From: Novosphingobium decolorationis
Lineage (GTDB): Bacteria > Pseudomonadota > Alphaproteobacteria > Sphingomonadales > Sphingomonadaceae
Direction: 5' to 3'
Length of the DNA: 64,000 bases
NCBI RefSeq assembly: GCF_018417475.1
Contig: NZ_CP054856.1
Span: 3,255,001-3,319,000 of the forward strand
Made by a program: the position numbers and the translations under genes. The notes under the pieces were generated by a model that did not search any database, was not told the DNA's origin, and was given only the letters and a program-made list of their open reading frames with translations. Shown here in pieces: positions 1-13,332 of the stretch (its first letter is position 1; every line of letters starts with the position of its first letter).

Positions 1-560
1 ATGGCGAACGCCATGCCCTGCCGGCACACTTCATGGTGGTGGCGACGCAGAACCCGATCGAGAGCCAGGGCGTCTACCCGCTGCCCGAAGCCCAATTGGA
101 CCGCTTCCTGTTCAAGCAGTTGGTCGATTACCCCTCGCTGGAAGAGGAACTGGGGATCGTGGCGCGCTTCGGTGCGAACAAGGGCGCGGCCTCCCCGGCG
201 GACCTCGGCATTGCGGCGGTCACCACGCCTGCACAGCTCGACGCGGCGGCCGAGGCCGTTCGCGGCGTGACGCTGGCCGACGAAGTGGCCGACTACATCG
301 TGCGTCTGGTGCGCGCGACGCGCGAGAGCGCGGACCTCGCCAGTGGGGCCAGCCCGCGTGCCGCGGTCCTGCTGGCAGGCGCGGCACGGGCGCGCGCCGC
401 GCTGGATGGCCGCGCGTACGTCCTGCCCGATGACGTGAAGGCGCTGGCCGCGTCCGTCCTGCGCCACCGTCTGCTGCTCAGCCCTGCCGCCGAGATCGAG
501 GGCAAGCAGGTCGAGGCGCTGGTCGAAGACCTCGTCGCGCAGACCGAGGCGCCGCGCTGA
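1..560 (+). CDS. MoxR-family AAA+ ATPase, C-terminal part (5' end outside window)
   Basis: This is the C-terminal part of a MoxR-type AAA+ ATPase. The frame is open from base 3 and reads GERHALPAHFMVVATQNPIE, the conserved sensor-1 region of MoxR proteins, followed by PLPEAQLDRF and the helical lid domain. The Walker A and B motifs lie upstream of the window. MoxR proteins are chaperone-like ATPases, often paired with DUF58 and von Willebrand-type proteins and linked to envelope or metal-centre maturation. The next gene is DUF58, five bases downstream, so this is the usual MoxR-DUF58 pairing. The internal ATG at 33 is not the start. The family call is secure; the client is unknown. Confidence 0.93.
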   Translation, partial: GERHALPAHFMVVATQNPIESQGVYPLPEAQLDRFLFKQLVDYPSLEEELGIVARFGANKGAASPADLGIAAVTTPAQLDAAAEAVRGVTLADEVADYIVRLVRATRESADLASGASPRAAVLLAGAARARAALDGRAYVLPDDVKALAASVLRHRLLLSPAAEIEGKQVEALVEDLVAQTEAPR

Positions 561-564
561 GGCA

Positions 565-1959
565 ATGAGCGCTCCGGCCGATCTTCCCATCAAGCACGGC
601 TCCGTGGCCGCGGCCGGGCAGGTGCATCGCCCCGAGGGGCGCACCCTGCCGGTGCTGCCGACCGGGCGTGCGGTTCTGGCCCTGGCGCTGGTCGCACCGA
701 TTGCCCTGGTGATCGGGGCGGCGGCTCCGCAGGCCTGGTTGATCGCGCCTGTGGCCGCGTTGGTTGTGCTCGCGCTGGTCCTGATCGACGCGCAGCTGGC
801 CGGGCGGCTGGGGCTACTCGCGCTGCGCTTTGCCGAGGACTGCGAAGTGGGCGGAGAGTTCGTCCTGCACGCCGATGCCGCGATGCTGGGAGGCCGTGCG
901 CGTGCGATGCTGCTGGTGGTTGAGGGCGATCCGCGCCTCGTGCCGGAAGGCCGCTGCGAGATCGCGCTGACGCCGGACGGGGCAGACTGGCGGGGAGGGC
1001 GTGTTCTTGCGCCCACGCGCCGGGGTACCGCACGTCTGGGCGGGGTCTGGCTGCGCTGGACGGGGCCGCTCGGACTGGGCGCCCGGCAGTTCACCGGCGC
1101 ATTGGAGCGCGAGGTGCGCATCTGGCCCAATGTCGCGGCGGTGCGCTCGCCCGCCTTGCAGACCTTTCTCAAGGACGCGCAGTTTGGCCTCATCGCACGC
1201 CGGATGCGGGGCGAGGGCACCCAGTTCGAGGCGCTGGCCGAATACCAGCCCGGCATGGACCGGCGCCGGATCGACTGGAAGGCTTCGGCCCGCCATTCGC
1301 ATCTCTACGCCAAGGAGTTCGAGACCGAGCGCAACAACCAGATCGTCTTCGCCTTCGATTGCGGCCAGGCGATGAGCGGCCCGGTGCGCGGCATGCCCCG
1401 GCTTGACCGCGCGGTGTCTGCCGCGCTTGCGACCTCCTATGTCGCGCTCAAGGGCGGGGACAAGATCGCGCTCTTCGGCTTTGCCGCAAGGCCCGAGGTG
1501 CGAACGCCGTTCGTGACCGGGCAGGGCGCGTTCCTGCGCCTCCAGCGCGCCGCGGCGCAGCTTGAGTACCGCGCGCAGGAGCCCAACTTCACGCTCGCGC
1601 TCGCCACCTTGTCGGGCCAGCTCCAGCGCCGTTCGCTGATCGTGGTCTTCTCCGACTTCACCGATCTTACCAGTGCGCAGCTGATGATCGAAAGCGTGGG
1701 GCGCCTGCTTTCGCGCCATGTCGTGCTGTTCGTGACGCTGGTCGACGATGAGCTGGAGACGCTCTCGGCGAAGGAACCCGATTCGCTCCAGGACCTCTCC
1801 GAGGCGGTCGCCGCAGACCTCCTGCTGCGTGAGCGAGCGCTGGTCCTGAAGCGCCTCCAGCAGATGGGCGTCGACGTCATCGAGGCACCTTACGATGCCA
1901 TCGGGCCGCGCCTCATCGACGCCTATCTCGAGATCAAGCGCGCAGGAGCGATCGGATGA
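565..1959 (+). CDS. DUF58 domain-containing protein
   Basis: A 464-residue DUF58 protein. Two hydrophobic segments near residues 30-75 probably anchor it in the inner membrane. The DUF58 core follows near residue 215 (GEGTQFEALAEYQPGMD, RRIDWKASARH) and leads into a vWA-like region with FAFDCGQAMSG, where the canonical DxSxS metal site appears as DCGQA. DUF58 proteins are thought to partner MoxR ATPases. The ATG at 565 follows the moxR stop by five bases, and the stop overlaps the next start by four (ATGA). The exact function of the family is unknown. Confidence 0.93.
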   Translation: MSAPADLPIKHGSVAAAGQVHRPEGRTLPVLPTGRAVLALALVAPIALVIGAAAPQAWLIAPVAALVVLALVLIDAQLAGRLGLLALRFAEDCEVGGEFVLHADAAMLGGRARAMLLVVEGDPRLVPEGRCEIALTPDGADWRGGRVLAPTRRGTARLGGVWLRWTGPLGLGARQFTGALEREVRIWPNVAAVRSPALQTFLKDAQFGLIARRMRGEGTQFEALAEYQPGMDRRRIDWKASARHSHLYAKEFETERNNQIVFAFDCGQAMSGPVRGMPRLDRAVSAALATSYVALKGGDKIALFGFAARPEVRTPFVTGQGAFLRLQRAAAQLEYRAQEPNFTLALATLSGQLQRRSLIVVFSDFTDLTSAQLMIESVGRLLSRHVVLFVTLVDDELETLSAKEPDSLQDLSEAVAADLLLRERALVLKRLQQMGVDVIEAPYDAIGPRLIDAYLEIKRAGAIG

Positions 1960-3035
1960 GCGGCAGCGTTCAGGACAACGGTCAGGCGGCTTCGGCCCTT
2001 GGCGCCATCGAGAGCGCGGCGCTGCGTTCGGACCGCTTCCGCCTGGAGCGCGAGGCCGACTGGCAGCGCCTGGAGGCCATCGTGCGCAAGATGGAGAAGG
2101 GACGCCTGCGCAAGGTCTCGGACGAGGACCTGCTGGCCTTGCCCGGGCTGTACCGTGCGGCGGCCTCGGGGCTTTCGGTCGCGCGGGAGACCTCGCTCGA
2201 TGCCGCGACGGTGGCCTATCTGGAAACCCTCGTCCAGCGCGCCTGGTTCGTGGTCTACGGGCCGCGGACCTCGCTGGCGGGCTGGCTGCGCAGCTTCTTT
2301 GCCGGGGGCTGGAGTGCGGCGGTGCGCGCGATTGGCGCCGATGTCGCGGCCTGCTTTGCGATCCTGGTTGCCGCGGTTGCGGCAGGCTGGCTTCTCGTCG
2401 CCAACGATCCTGAATGGTACTTCGCGCTGGTGGGGCGCGAGATGGCGGGGCCGCGCGTTCCAGGTGCGACACCCGAAATGCTGCGCGCGACCCTGTTCGA
2501 CAACGCCGACCAGAACGGGCTCAGCGTCTTTGCTGCCCAGCTTTTCAGCAACAACGCGCAGGTCTCGATCCTGGCTTTCGCGCTGGGCTTCGCCTTCGGC
2601 ATCCCGTCGGTGCTCCTGCTGGTGCAGAACCTGGCGCTTCTGGGCGCCATGCTCTGGCTCTACAGCGGGGCCGGGCTGACCCTCGATTTTGCAGGCTGGA
2701 TCGCAGTGCACGGGACGACCGAGATCTTCGCGATCCTGCTCTCGGCCGCCGCAGGCCTTCATATCGGGCGCACGCTTGCCTTTCCGGGGCCAAGGCCGCT
2801 GCTGAGTGCGGCGGCGGCGGCCGGGCAGCGCGCGGCCGTGGTCATGGTGGGCGTGGTCCTCATGCTTGTGATCGCCGCGCTTCTGGAAGGCTTCGCACGC
2901 CAGCTCGTCGACACGACCCTGGGGCGTTTTTCCATCGGGGGCTTCATGCTGGTCGTGTGGTGCGCCTACTTCTTCGCGTTTCCCGGCACCCGCCGCTGGC
3001 GTGAGGAACGCGCCGGGGAAGGGGGGCTGCGCTGA
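1956..3035 (+). CDS. SpoIIM-like (stage II sporulation protein M family) membrane protein
   Basis: A 359-residue integral membrane protein of the SpoIIM family. A soluble N-terminal region of about 110 residues is followed by several transmembrane helices. Family signatures are visible: SNNAQVSILAFALGFAFGIP, then IAVHGTTEIFAILLSAAAG, which matches the family's HG-x-x-E motif. Outside spore formers, SpoIIM-like proteins recur next to MoxR, DUF58 and RDD genes, as here. The start overlaps the DUF58 stop by four bases and its own stop shares a base with the RDD start, so translation is probably coupled. Nothing here implies sporulation. Confidence 0.9.
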   Translation: MSGSVQDNGQAASALGAIESAALRSDRFRLEREADWQRLEAIVRKMEKGRLRKVSDEDLLALPGLYRAAASGLSVARETSLDAATVAYLETLVQRAWFVVYGPRTSLAGWLRSFFAGGWSAAVRAIGADVAACFAILVAAVAAGWLLVANDPEWYFALVGREMAGPRVPGATPEMLRATLFDNADQNGLSVFAAQLFSNNAQVSILAFALGFAFGIPSVLLLVQNLALLGAMLWLYSGAGLTLDFAGWIAVHGTTEIFAILLSAAAGLHIGRTLAFPGPRPLLSAAAAAGQRAAVVMVGVVLMLVIAALLEGFARQLVDTTLGRFSIGGFMLVVWCAYFFAFPGTRRWREERAGEGGLR

Positions 3036-3985
3036 TGGCCCGCAAGGAACGCAAGGGGCGCAAGGTCCGCAAGGAAGCCCCCGGCCTGGGCCGCACGCTG
3101 CTGACGCCTGAGGGCATTTCGCTCTCCATCGCCATTGCCAGTCGCGGCGCGCGCTTCGGCGCGCTGCTGCTCGACCTCTTTTTCATTGGCCTTCTGATCA
3201 CGGTGGTCTCGGTCAGCCTCCTGTTCATGGCGGGCGGCGCGGCGTCGATCGAGCGCACGCTCTCCAGCGGGACGACGAGTGGCTATGCTCTCCAATTCCT
3301 GCTGGTCGTGTGGCTCATCGTCCTGTTCCTGTTCCGCAACGCCTACTTCCTGTTCTTCGAACTGGGCCCGCGTGGAGCGACGCCGGGCAAGCGCATCAAT
3401 GGCCTTCGCATCGCCGCGCGCGACGGCGGCCGGTTGACGCCCGAAATGGTGATCGCGCGCAACCTCCTGCGTGACATCGAGCTGTTCCTGCCCATCGTCT
3501 TCGTCGCTTCGGCGGGAGCCGAGAGCGGACTTGCCTGGCTTGCGGCGACGGCCTGGTTCCTCATCTTCATGCTTTTCCCGCTGTTCAACCGGGATGGGTT
3601 GCGCGCAGGCGATGTCATCGCGGGGAGCTGGGTCGTCCAGGCGCCCCGCCCCAAGCTGGCCAGGGCGCTGTCGGTGGAGGCTCCGGCTGAGGCGGCGAGC
3701 ACCGCCGCGACGTCGGAGGGCCCGAAGTACCGCTTTGGCGAGGATGAACTGGCGGTCTACGGCGAATACGAGCTCCAGGCACTTGAACGCGTGCTGCGCG
3801 ACAAACGCGCCAAGGCGATCGAGCCTGTCTACCACACCATCTCCGACAAGATCGGCCGCAGCGATGGCTGGGGCGATGAACGCGCCTTCCTAGAGGCCTA
3901 TTACACCCAGCTGCGCGCGCGGCTCGAAGCGGGCCTGCGCATGGGCGTGCGCAAGGCCGACAAGAACACAGAGGAAACCCGGTGA
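3035..3985 (+). CDS. RDD family membrane protein
   Basis: A 316-residue RDD-domain protein. The basic N-terminus is followed by the RDD core: RGARFGALLLDLFF (the Arg and Asp of the name), two to three more transmembrane segments, and GATPGKRINGLRIAARDGG followed by RNLLRDIELFLP. A charged cytoplasmic C-terminal tail of roughly 100 residues is longer than the minimal domain. The substrate of RDD proteins in such clusters is unknown; some RDD proteins have been linked to ion exchange. It shares one base with the SpoIIM stop and its TGA is nested in the GTG start of the next gene. Confidence 0.92.
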   Translation: MARKERKGRKVRKEAPGLGRTLLTPEGISLSIAIASRGARFGALLLDLFFIGLLITVVSVSLLFMAGGAASIERTLSSGTTSGYALQFLLVVWLIVLFLFRNAYFLFFELGPRGATPGKRINGLRIAARDGGRLTPEMVIARNLLRDIELFLPIVFVASAGAESGLAWLAATAWFLIFMLFPLFNRDGLRAGDVIAGSWVVQAPRPKLARALSVEAPAEAASTAATSEGPKYRFGEDELAVYGEYELQALERVLRDKRAKAIEPVYHTISDKIGRSDGWGDERAFLEAYYTQLRARLEAGLRMGVRKADKNTEETR

Positions 3986-4452
3986 CCCCCACCCGTTACA
4001 CGATCCGCCGCGACGACCTGTCGGGTGAGGCCATCCTGGCGCTGCTCCAGTTCCACCTGGATGAAATGCACCAGTGGTCCCCGCCCGAAAGCGTCCATGC
4101 CATGCCCACCGAGCGGCTGCGCCAGCCCGACGTCACGTTCTTCTCGGCCTGGGACGGGGCGAGTCTGGCAGGCTGCGGGGCGATCAAGCACCTGGACGCG
4201 GGCCATGGTGAACTGAAGTCGATGCGCGTTGCGCCCGCCTACCGGCGCCAGGGGGCGGGCCGTGCGCTGCTCCTGCACCTCATGGAAGAGGCGAAGGCGC
4301 GCGGCTATACCCGCGTGAGCCTGGAAACCGGGCGCCCGGAGGCCTTCGTGCCCGCGCATAATCTCTACCTCTCGCACGGCTTCGTTGAATGCCCGCCCTT
4401 TGCCGACTATGTGGCGGACGATTTTTCGATGTGCATGACGCGGGAATTGTAA
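3982..4452 (+). CDS. GNAT family N-acetyltransferase
   Basis: A 156-residue GNAT acetyltransferase. The acetyl-CoA pyrophosphate loop is clear at MRVAPAYRRQGAGRALLLHL (R/Q-x-x-G-x-G/A type), preceded by beta strands containing AGCGAIKHLD and followed by VSLETGRPEAFVPAHNLY, a common GNAT C-terminal pattern. The start is a GTG that overlaps the RDD stop (GTGA), which argues for translational coupling to the MoxR-DUF58-SpoIIM-RDD operon. The substrate is not predictable; small molecules or protein termini are both possible. Confidence 0.92.
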   Translation: MTPTRYTIRRDDLSGEAILALLQFHLDEMHQWSPPESVHAMPTERLRQPDVTFFSAWDGASLAGCGAIKHLDAGHGELKSMRVAPAYRRQGAGRALLLHLMEEAKARGYTRVSLETGRPEAFVPAHNLYLSHGFVECPPFADYVADDFSMCMTREL

Positions 4453-4964
4453 TGGACCTTCGCGAAGCCGGCCCCACCGATGCGGTAGCCCTTGCCGAGC
4501 TGGGCGCGCGCTCCTTCACGGCGAAGTTCGGGCACCTCTATCGCCCCGAGGACCTGGCGAATTTCCTCGCCGAAGCGCATTCGGAAGAGAATGTCGCGGC
4601 CGAGATCGCCAATCCGGCCATGCCGATCATGCTCGCGCTCGAGGACGGGCGTCTGCTGGGCTATTGCAAGCTCAAGCTTGCCTGCGGCTGGCCAGAGCAC
4701 GCGCGCGGGACGAAGGCGATCGAACTGAAGCAGCTCTACACCGACCCGCAGGCGACCGGGCGTGGCATCGGTGCCAAGCTGATGAACTGGGCGCTGGCCA
4801 AGGCGCGGGTCGAGGGCGCGGACGAGATCCAGCTCTCGGTCTACTCGGAGAACCCGGGCGCGCAGAAGTTCTACCAGCGCTACGGCTTCGAGAAGGTGGG
4901 CGACATCTTCTTCATGGTCGGCGAGAAGCGCGACGACGAGTTCCTCTACGCGCTCTCGCTCTGA
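4452..4964 (+). CDS. GNAT family N-acetyltransferase
   Basis: A second GNAT protein, 170 residues from the ATG at 4452, which shares a base with the TAA of the previous gene. An in-frame upstream start at 4389 would overlap the preceding gene and is less likely. The acetyl-CoA site is ELKQLYTDPQATGRGIGAKL, followed by LSVYSENPGAQKFYQRYGF, the typical asparagine-tyrosine segment of strand 5 and helix 4. It is not a close duplicate of the preceding GNAT. It closes the six-gene operon; the next gene converges on it with only about 25 bases between stops. Confidence 0.92.
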   Translation: MDLREAGPTDAVALAELGARSFTAKFGHLYRPEDLANFLAEAHSEENVAAEIANPAMPIMLALEDGRLLGYCKLKLACGWPEHARGTKAIELKQLYTDPQATGRGIGAKLMNWALAKARVEGADEIQLSVYSENPGAQKFYQRYGFEKVGDIFFMVGEKRDDEFLYALSL

Positions 4965-4989
4965 TCGGCTTGGGAACGTCGCACAGGGC

Positions 4990-6006
4990 TCAGAACAACT
5001 TCCACTTCCAGAACATCACCAGCTGGACGAGCAGGATCGCCGCGCACAGCGCCACGACCACCCAGAACGCATCGGGGTCCTGCATGCCGGGCATGCCGCC
5101 CACGTTGATGCCCAGGAGCCCGGTCACGAAGCTGAGCGGCAGGAAAATGGCCGCGACAATGGTGAGCAGATAGCTGGTGCGATCCGCGCTCGCCGCCGCG
5201 CGGGCGCGCAGGTCGTCCTGCAGGACCACGGCGCTTTCCTTGCTGATGTCCAGATCGTCGAGATAGCGCCGCAGACGGTCGATGGTCTCGGCGATCTCGC
5301 GCCGGTCGTGCTTCTCGAACCATTCCGGCGCCTCGCGGCTGATCCGTTCGAGCGCTTCGTGCTGCGGGGCCATGTGGCGCTTGAGGCCGAGGCAATTGCG
5401 CCGGATCGTCGCGATCTTGTCGAGCATGGCTTCGGGATCCTCGTCGGGATCGGTCTCTTCCAGCTGGTCGATCACCTCGTTCATGTCGATGATCGAGCGG
5501 TTCATGCGCGCGATCATGTGCTCGACCAGCAGTGTGATGACCGCGCCCGCATCGAGCGCACCGGTGCCCTTGTCGAGCTCGGCCATCACCGCGCGCGGGG
5601 TCTGCAGGGGGCGGCGGCGCAAGGTGACAAGGCGGCGCCCGTCGCACCACACCTGCAGCGAGACCATGTCCTCGGGCTCGGCGCCGGGGTTGAAGTTGAT
5701 GCCGCGCAGCGTGGCGACCAGCGCGTTGCCTTCGCGAAAGGCGCGCGGACGGGTGTCCTCGCTGGTGAGAAGTTCGACCGTGGGTTCGGGCAGGCCCAGT
5801 CCTTCCCCCAGCCATTCCGCCACGCCATCGGCATTGCGGCACAAGTGCACCCAGAGCATTTCCCCGGGCTTGCCGGGTCGCCATTCCTGCGCGTCCTCCC
5901 ACGAAACCGCGCGTGCTCCGCCGTGTCCGTCGAGCACGCGTCCGAACAGGAGGGGCGTGCCGGTCTCGGTGTCGTCGGTCGGGTCGTAGAGGCTGGTTTC
6001 GATCAT
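4990..6006 (-). CDS. zntB: ZntB-type CorA-family zinc transporter
   Basis: A 338-residue CorA-superfamily transporter of the ZntB branch, which exports or moves Zn2+ across the inner membrane. The N-terminal cytoplasmic domain contains [20 protein letters not shown], typical of ZntB, followed by long helices and two C-terminal transmembrane segments. The pore motif is GINVGGMPG, where CorA has GMN. The ATG at 6006 is preferred because the longer frame starts at a TTG at 6057 and would leave almost no room for a promoter before the divergent ispG. The call is good at family level; metal specificity is inferred. Confidence 0.88.
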   Translation of the reverse strand: MIETSLYDPTDDTETGTPLLFGRVLDGHGGARAVSWEDAQEWRPGKPGEMLWVHLCRNADGVAEWLGEGLGLPEPTVELLTSEDTRPRAFREGNALVATLRGINFNPGAEPEDMVSLQVWCDGRRLVTLRRRPLQTPRAVMAELDKGTGALDAGAVITLLVEHMIARMNRSIIDMNEVIDQLEETDPDEDPEAMLDKIATIRRNCLGLKRHMAPQHEALERISREAPEWFEKHDRREIAETIDRLRRYLDDLDISKESAVVLQDDLRARAAASADRTSYLLTIVAAIFLPLSFVTGLLGINVGGMPGMQDPDAFWVVVALCAAILLVQLVMFWKWKLF

Positions 6007-6098
6007 GGAGACCTGAATGCCCGAAACGGGCGAAGGTTCAAGCGAGGTTTCTGGCAAACGGGCTTCAAACTAGGGCTGCATGTCCCTATAAGGGCGCC

Positions 6099-7247
6099 AT
6101 GTCTTCGATCCGTCCCTGGCGCACTATCGAGCGCCGCAAGAGCCGCCAGATCATGGTGGGCAGTGTTCCCGTTGGTGGTGATGCCCCGATCACGGTGCAG
6201 ACCATGACCAACACCCTCACGTCCGATGCCAAGGCGACGATCGACCAGATCCGCCGTTGCGAGGAGGCAGGGGCGGATCTTATCCGGGTGTCCTGCCCCG
6301 ACGTGGAGAGCACCGCGGCCTTCAAGGAGATCGCCCGTGCGGCGACGGTGCCGCTGATCGCGGACATCCACTTCCATTACAAGCGCGCGCTCGAAGCGGC
6401 CGATGCGGGCGCGGCGTGCCTGCGCATCAACCCGGGCAACATCGGCTCGGACGAGCGTGTGGCCGAAGTCGTGCGTGCGGCCAAGGCCAATGGCTGTGCG
6501 ATCCGCATTGGCGTCAACGCAGGTAGCCTGGAAAAGGATCTCCTGGAAAAGTACGGCGAGCCGTGCCCCGAAGCGCTGGTGGAATCCGCGCTCGATCATA
6601 TCAAGCTTCTGCAGGACCACGACTTCCACGATTACAAGGTGGCGGTAAAGGCGTCGGACGTGTTCCTCGCGGTCGCGGCCTACCAGGGTCTGGCCGAAGC
6701 CACCGACTGCCCGCTGCATCTGGGCATCACCGAGGCAGGCGGTCTCATCGGCGGGACGGTCAAGTCCTCGATCGGCATGGGCAACCTGCTCTGGGCCGGG
6801 ATTGGCGACACCTTGCGCGTCTCGCTGTCGGCCGAGCCGGAAGAGGAAGTGCGCGTCGGCTTCGAGATGCTCAAGGCCCTCGGGCTTCGTACGCGCGGCG
6901 TGCGCGTCGTCTCGTGCCCTTCGTGCGCACGCCAGGGCTTCGACGTCATCCGCACGGTCGAGGCGCTGGAAGAGCGTCTGCAGCACATCAAGACGCCGCT
7001 CTCGCTCTCCGTGCTGGGCTGCGTGGTCAATGGCCCCGGCGAAGCGCGTGAGACCGACATCGGCCTCACTGGCGGGGGCAACGGCAAGCACATGGTCTAC
7101 CTGTCCGGCCTCACCGACCACACGGTCGAGGACGCGGACATGCTCGACCATATCGTGAAGCTGGTCGAAGCCAAGGCGGCCGAGATCGAGGCGGCGGACG
7201 AAGCGGCCAAGGATGCGGGCAAGGTTCCGGCGGAACCCGCCGAGTGA
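6099..7247 (+). CDS. ispG: 4-hydroxy-3-methylbut-2-en-1-yl diphosphate synthase (IspG/GcpE)
   Basis: IspG, 382 residues, catalyses the penultimate step of the MEP isoprenoid pathway, reductive ring opening of MEcPP to HMBPP with a [4Fe-4S] cluster. The N-terminal TIM-barrel begins [20 protein letters not shown]. The cluster ligands are in [11 protein letters not shown] and [10 protein letters not shown] near the C-terminus. The ATG at 6099 matches the family N-terminus; a longer open frame upstream lacks homology. A TATAAG at 6087-6092 lies very close to the start codon and could be a -10 giving a very short leader. The TGA overlaps the next GTG start by four bases. Confidence 0.97.
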   Translation: MSSIRPWRTIERRKSRQIMVGSVPVGGDAPITVQTMTNTLTSDAKATIDQIRRCEEAGADLIRVSCPDVESTAAFKEIARAATVPLIADIHFHYKRALEAADAGAACLRINPGNIGSDERVAEVVRAAKANGCAIRIGVNAGSLEKDLLEKYGEPCPEALVESALDHIKLLQDHDFHDYKVAVKASDVFLAVAAYQGLAEATDCPLHLGITEAGGLIGGTVKSSIGMGNLLWAGIGDTLRVSLSAEPEEEVRVGFEMLKALGLRTRGVRVVSCPSCARQGFDVIRTVEALEERLQHIKTPLSLSVLGCVVNGPGEARETDIGLTGGGNGKHMVYLSGLTDHTVEDADMLDHIVKLVEAKAAEIEAADEAAKDAGKVPAEPAE

Positions 7248-7981
7248 GCGGCCTCGGGTCGGAACTGCGCGGTTTCGGCCTGAGCCTTCGTGATGCGCTG
7301 CGGGTCTTTCGGCTCGCACCGCTTGCCCTCCTTCTGGTGATGGTGCCCGAGTTCGTCCAGCACGTGGCCGAGATCGGGCTGGGCATGTTCGCCAGCGACG
7401 AGGCCTTCCGCACGCTGGCGCAGGACCCCACCCGCTGGGCCTATGGGACGGCCAAGCTGGTCGGCCTGCCGCTGGCCGTGCTCTTTACCGCGCGCGTCTG
7501 GGCCAACCGGGCCCTGGGGCGTCCGGGTTGGAGCCTCGCCGGTGTCGCCTGGCGACCGCTGGCTCTGGGGCTGATCGTATTGGTTGTGTGCTCGCTCCCG
7601 GGGAGTCTGGGGCTTGGTTTCGCTCCCGCGGCACGTCTCGTCCTTGGGTTCGGACTGACCTTGCTCAGCCTGCCGGGCGTGGTGCTGATGATCGCGGGTA
7701 TTCTGGGAGACCGCGCCTTCGGGCTGCGCGACGCCTATGTCCGGGGCTGGAGCAAGGCGCTGCGCATTGCGCTCTACATCGCGCCGCCCTGGCTTTTCCT
7801 GCAACTCCTGCACGAGGCCAACCACACCGCCGCACTCGGTCAGCCTGACGCCCTAGTCTGGGCTCTCATGGCCTTCGACACGCTTGTCGTAGGGCTCATG
7901 GCGGCCGTTGCCGGAACGGGCGCGCATCACGGCTTCATCGGCCCGCGCGGCATTAACCCGGAAGAAGTGTCCGCCAGCTAG
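7244..7981 (+). CDS. Hypothetical multi-pass membrane protein
   Basis: A 245-residue protein with about five hydrophobic segments, including [38 protein letters not shown] and [21 protein letters not shown] do not recognise a named family. The GTG start sits within the ispG stop (GTGA), so the gene is almost certainly co-transcribed and translationally coupled with ispG. The next gene starts nine bases after its stop. Role unknown; the tight linkage to ispG may be simple operon economy. Confidence 0.8.
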   Translation: MSGLGSELRGFGLSLRDALRVFRLAPLALLLVMVPEFVQHVAEIGLGMFASDEAFRTLAQDPTRWAYGTAKLVGLPLAVLFTARVWANRALGRPGWSLAGVAWRPLALGLIVLVVCSLPGSLGLGFAPAARLVLGFGLTLLSLPGVVLMIAGILGDRAFGLRDAYVRGWSKALRIALYIAPPWLFLQLLHEANHTAALGQPDALVWALMAFDTLVVGLMAAVAGTGAHHGFIGPRGINPEEVSAS

Positions 7982-7990
7982 ATTGCCGCC

Positions 7991-8521
7991 ATGCGCGCTG
8001 CACCGATCGTTCTTCTCCTCCTGACCGCCGCCGTGGTCGGCTGGATGGCCCCGGGCCTCTCGACCTCGACTTCCACGAGCGATGTCACAGCATCCCAAGC
8101 CGCCGCAGAGGCGGCCGCTGGCGAGGCCCGGCGGGAGGCCTGGCTTGCAGGTGGCAGCGTGCTGGAACGCGCGGGCGACGGGCACTTCTATCTCGACGCA
8201 CGGGTGGACGGGCAGAGCGTTCACTTCCTCGTCGATACGGGCGCCAGCATCGTGGCTCTAACGGCTGAGGACGCCCATGCGGCCGGGCTCGACTGGAACG
8301 AGGACGACGTGCGCCCGATCGGGCGGGGCGCCAGTGGCACGGTCTACGGCGTACCTGTGAAGCTCGCGCGTATCGAGGTTGATGGCCTGAGCGCGGAAGG
8401 TGTGGAGGCGGCGATCCTGCCCGAAGGGCTCGACGTATCGCTGCTTGGCCAGTCGTTCCTCGCCAAGCTGCCCGGTGTTGCCATCGAGGGGGATCGGATG
8501 TTGCTGGGCGTTGCGGACTAG
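7991..8521 (+). CDS. Retropepsin-like aspartic protease (TIGR02281 type)
   Basis: A 176-residue clan AA aspartic protease. An N-terminal hydrophobic segment (residues 1-20) serves as signal anchor and places the domain in the periplasm. The catalytic motif is FLVDTGASIVALT, followed by flap-like sequence and the typical C-terminal SLLGQSFLAKLPG and LLGV. One domain has a single active-site Asp, so like retropepsin it should work as a homodimer. Bacterial members of this family are poorly characterised. It lies nine bases after the previous gene, third in the ispG operon, and ends just upstream of a 114-bp repeat. Confidence 0.9.
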   Translation: MRAAPIVLLLLTAAVVGWMAPGLSTSTSTSDVTASQAAAEAAAGEARREAWLAGGSVLERAGDGHFYLDARVDGQSVHFLVDTGASIVALTAEDAHAAGLDWNEDDVRPIGRGASGTVYGVPVKLARIEVDGLSAEGVEAAILPEGLDVSLLGQSFLAKLPGVAIEGDRMLLGVAD

Positions 8522-8531
8522 GAAGATAGAT

Positions 8532-8645
8532 TCAAGGGGCCATCGCCCCTTGACCCCCAAATGGGCGACCTCACCTTTTTCGGCCAGGGTGGCGTGTGAA
8601 AGGTGAGTTCAACGGTTTGGGGAGCCCGAGGGCGATGGCCCTCGG
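8532..8645 (+). repeat. 114-bp palindromic intergenic element, copy A
   Basis: Copy A of a family of seven elements in this window, defined here as the forward orientation. The 5' hairpin has stem TCAAGGGG/CCCCTTGA around CCATCG; an inner pair ACCTCACC/GGTGAG follows; the 3' hairpin has stem CCGAGGGC/GCCCTCGG. It fills most of the gap between convergent genes (protease stop 8521, small protein stop 8664). No open reading frame crosses it convincingly. Confidence 0.9.
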
Positions 8646-8663
8646 AAATTCCCGTCTTCCCGT

Positions 8664-8789
8664 TCAGCGCGCGAAGAGCTCGACGAAGTCGGCCAGACCC
8701 GCGAACAAAGTCAGGATCGCCATGGCCAGGACCGAGGCGGTGGCGGCGGCGAAGACCTTGGAATCGGAAAGCGGCATGAGGCGGTCCAT
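8664..8789 (-). CDS. Small membrane protein (41 aa), hypothetical
   Basis: A 41-residue predicted single-pass membrane protein from the ATG at 8789. It has a short charged N-terminus (MDRLMPLSDSK), then one hydrophobic helix (VFAAATASVLAMAILTLFAG) and a short tail ending FVELFAR. A longer open frame to 8885 has an unconvincing Pro/Arg-rich extension. It lies between repeat A and the rpoC terminator. I do not recognise the family, but the length and hydrophobicity look like a genuine small membrane protein. Confidence 0.5.
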   Translation of the reverse strand: MDRLMPLSDSKVFAAATASVLAMAILTLFAGLADFVELFAR

Positions 8790-8887
8790 GGTTGCGTGAC
8801 TGGGATCTCTTCTACCGTGCAGGGGACGTGCAGGCCATGACGCCGGACCTGAAGAATCGGCACTTGGTCGAACGGGGGCGCCCAAAG

Positions 8888-8926
8888 CAAAAGGCCCCGC
8901 CGGATCGCTCCGGCGGGGCCTTTTTC
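8888..8926 (-). terminator. Intrinsic terminator of rpoBC
   Basis: A 12-bp perfect GC stem (GGCCCCGCCGGA/TCCGGCGGGGCC, loop TCGC) is flanked by A-rich and T-rich runs on both sides, so it can terminate in both directions. It lies about 30 bases past the rpoC stop and is the obvious end of the rpoBC transcript. Confidence 0.85.
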
Positions 8927-8954
8927 GTGCCTGTCAGGCGGGAGAGGGGGAGGC

Positions 8955-13250
<4,296 letters not shown>

Positions 13251-13332
13251 AGTTCAGTCCCTCTGGGGGTAAATTCGTAAGGCGGGCGGGGGAGGAGGGG
13301 CAGGCCGGTGAAGGCCCGCCCCCTTGGTCCCG

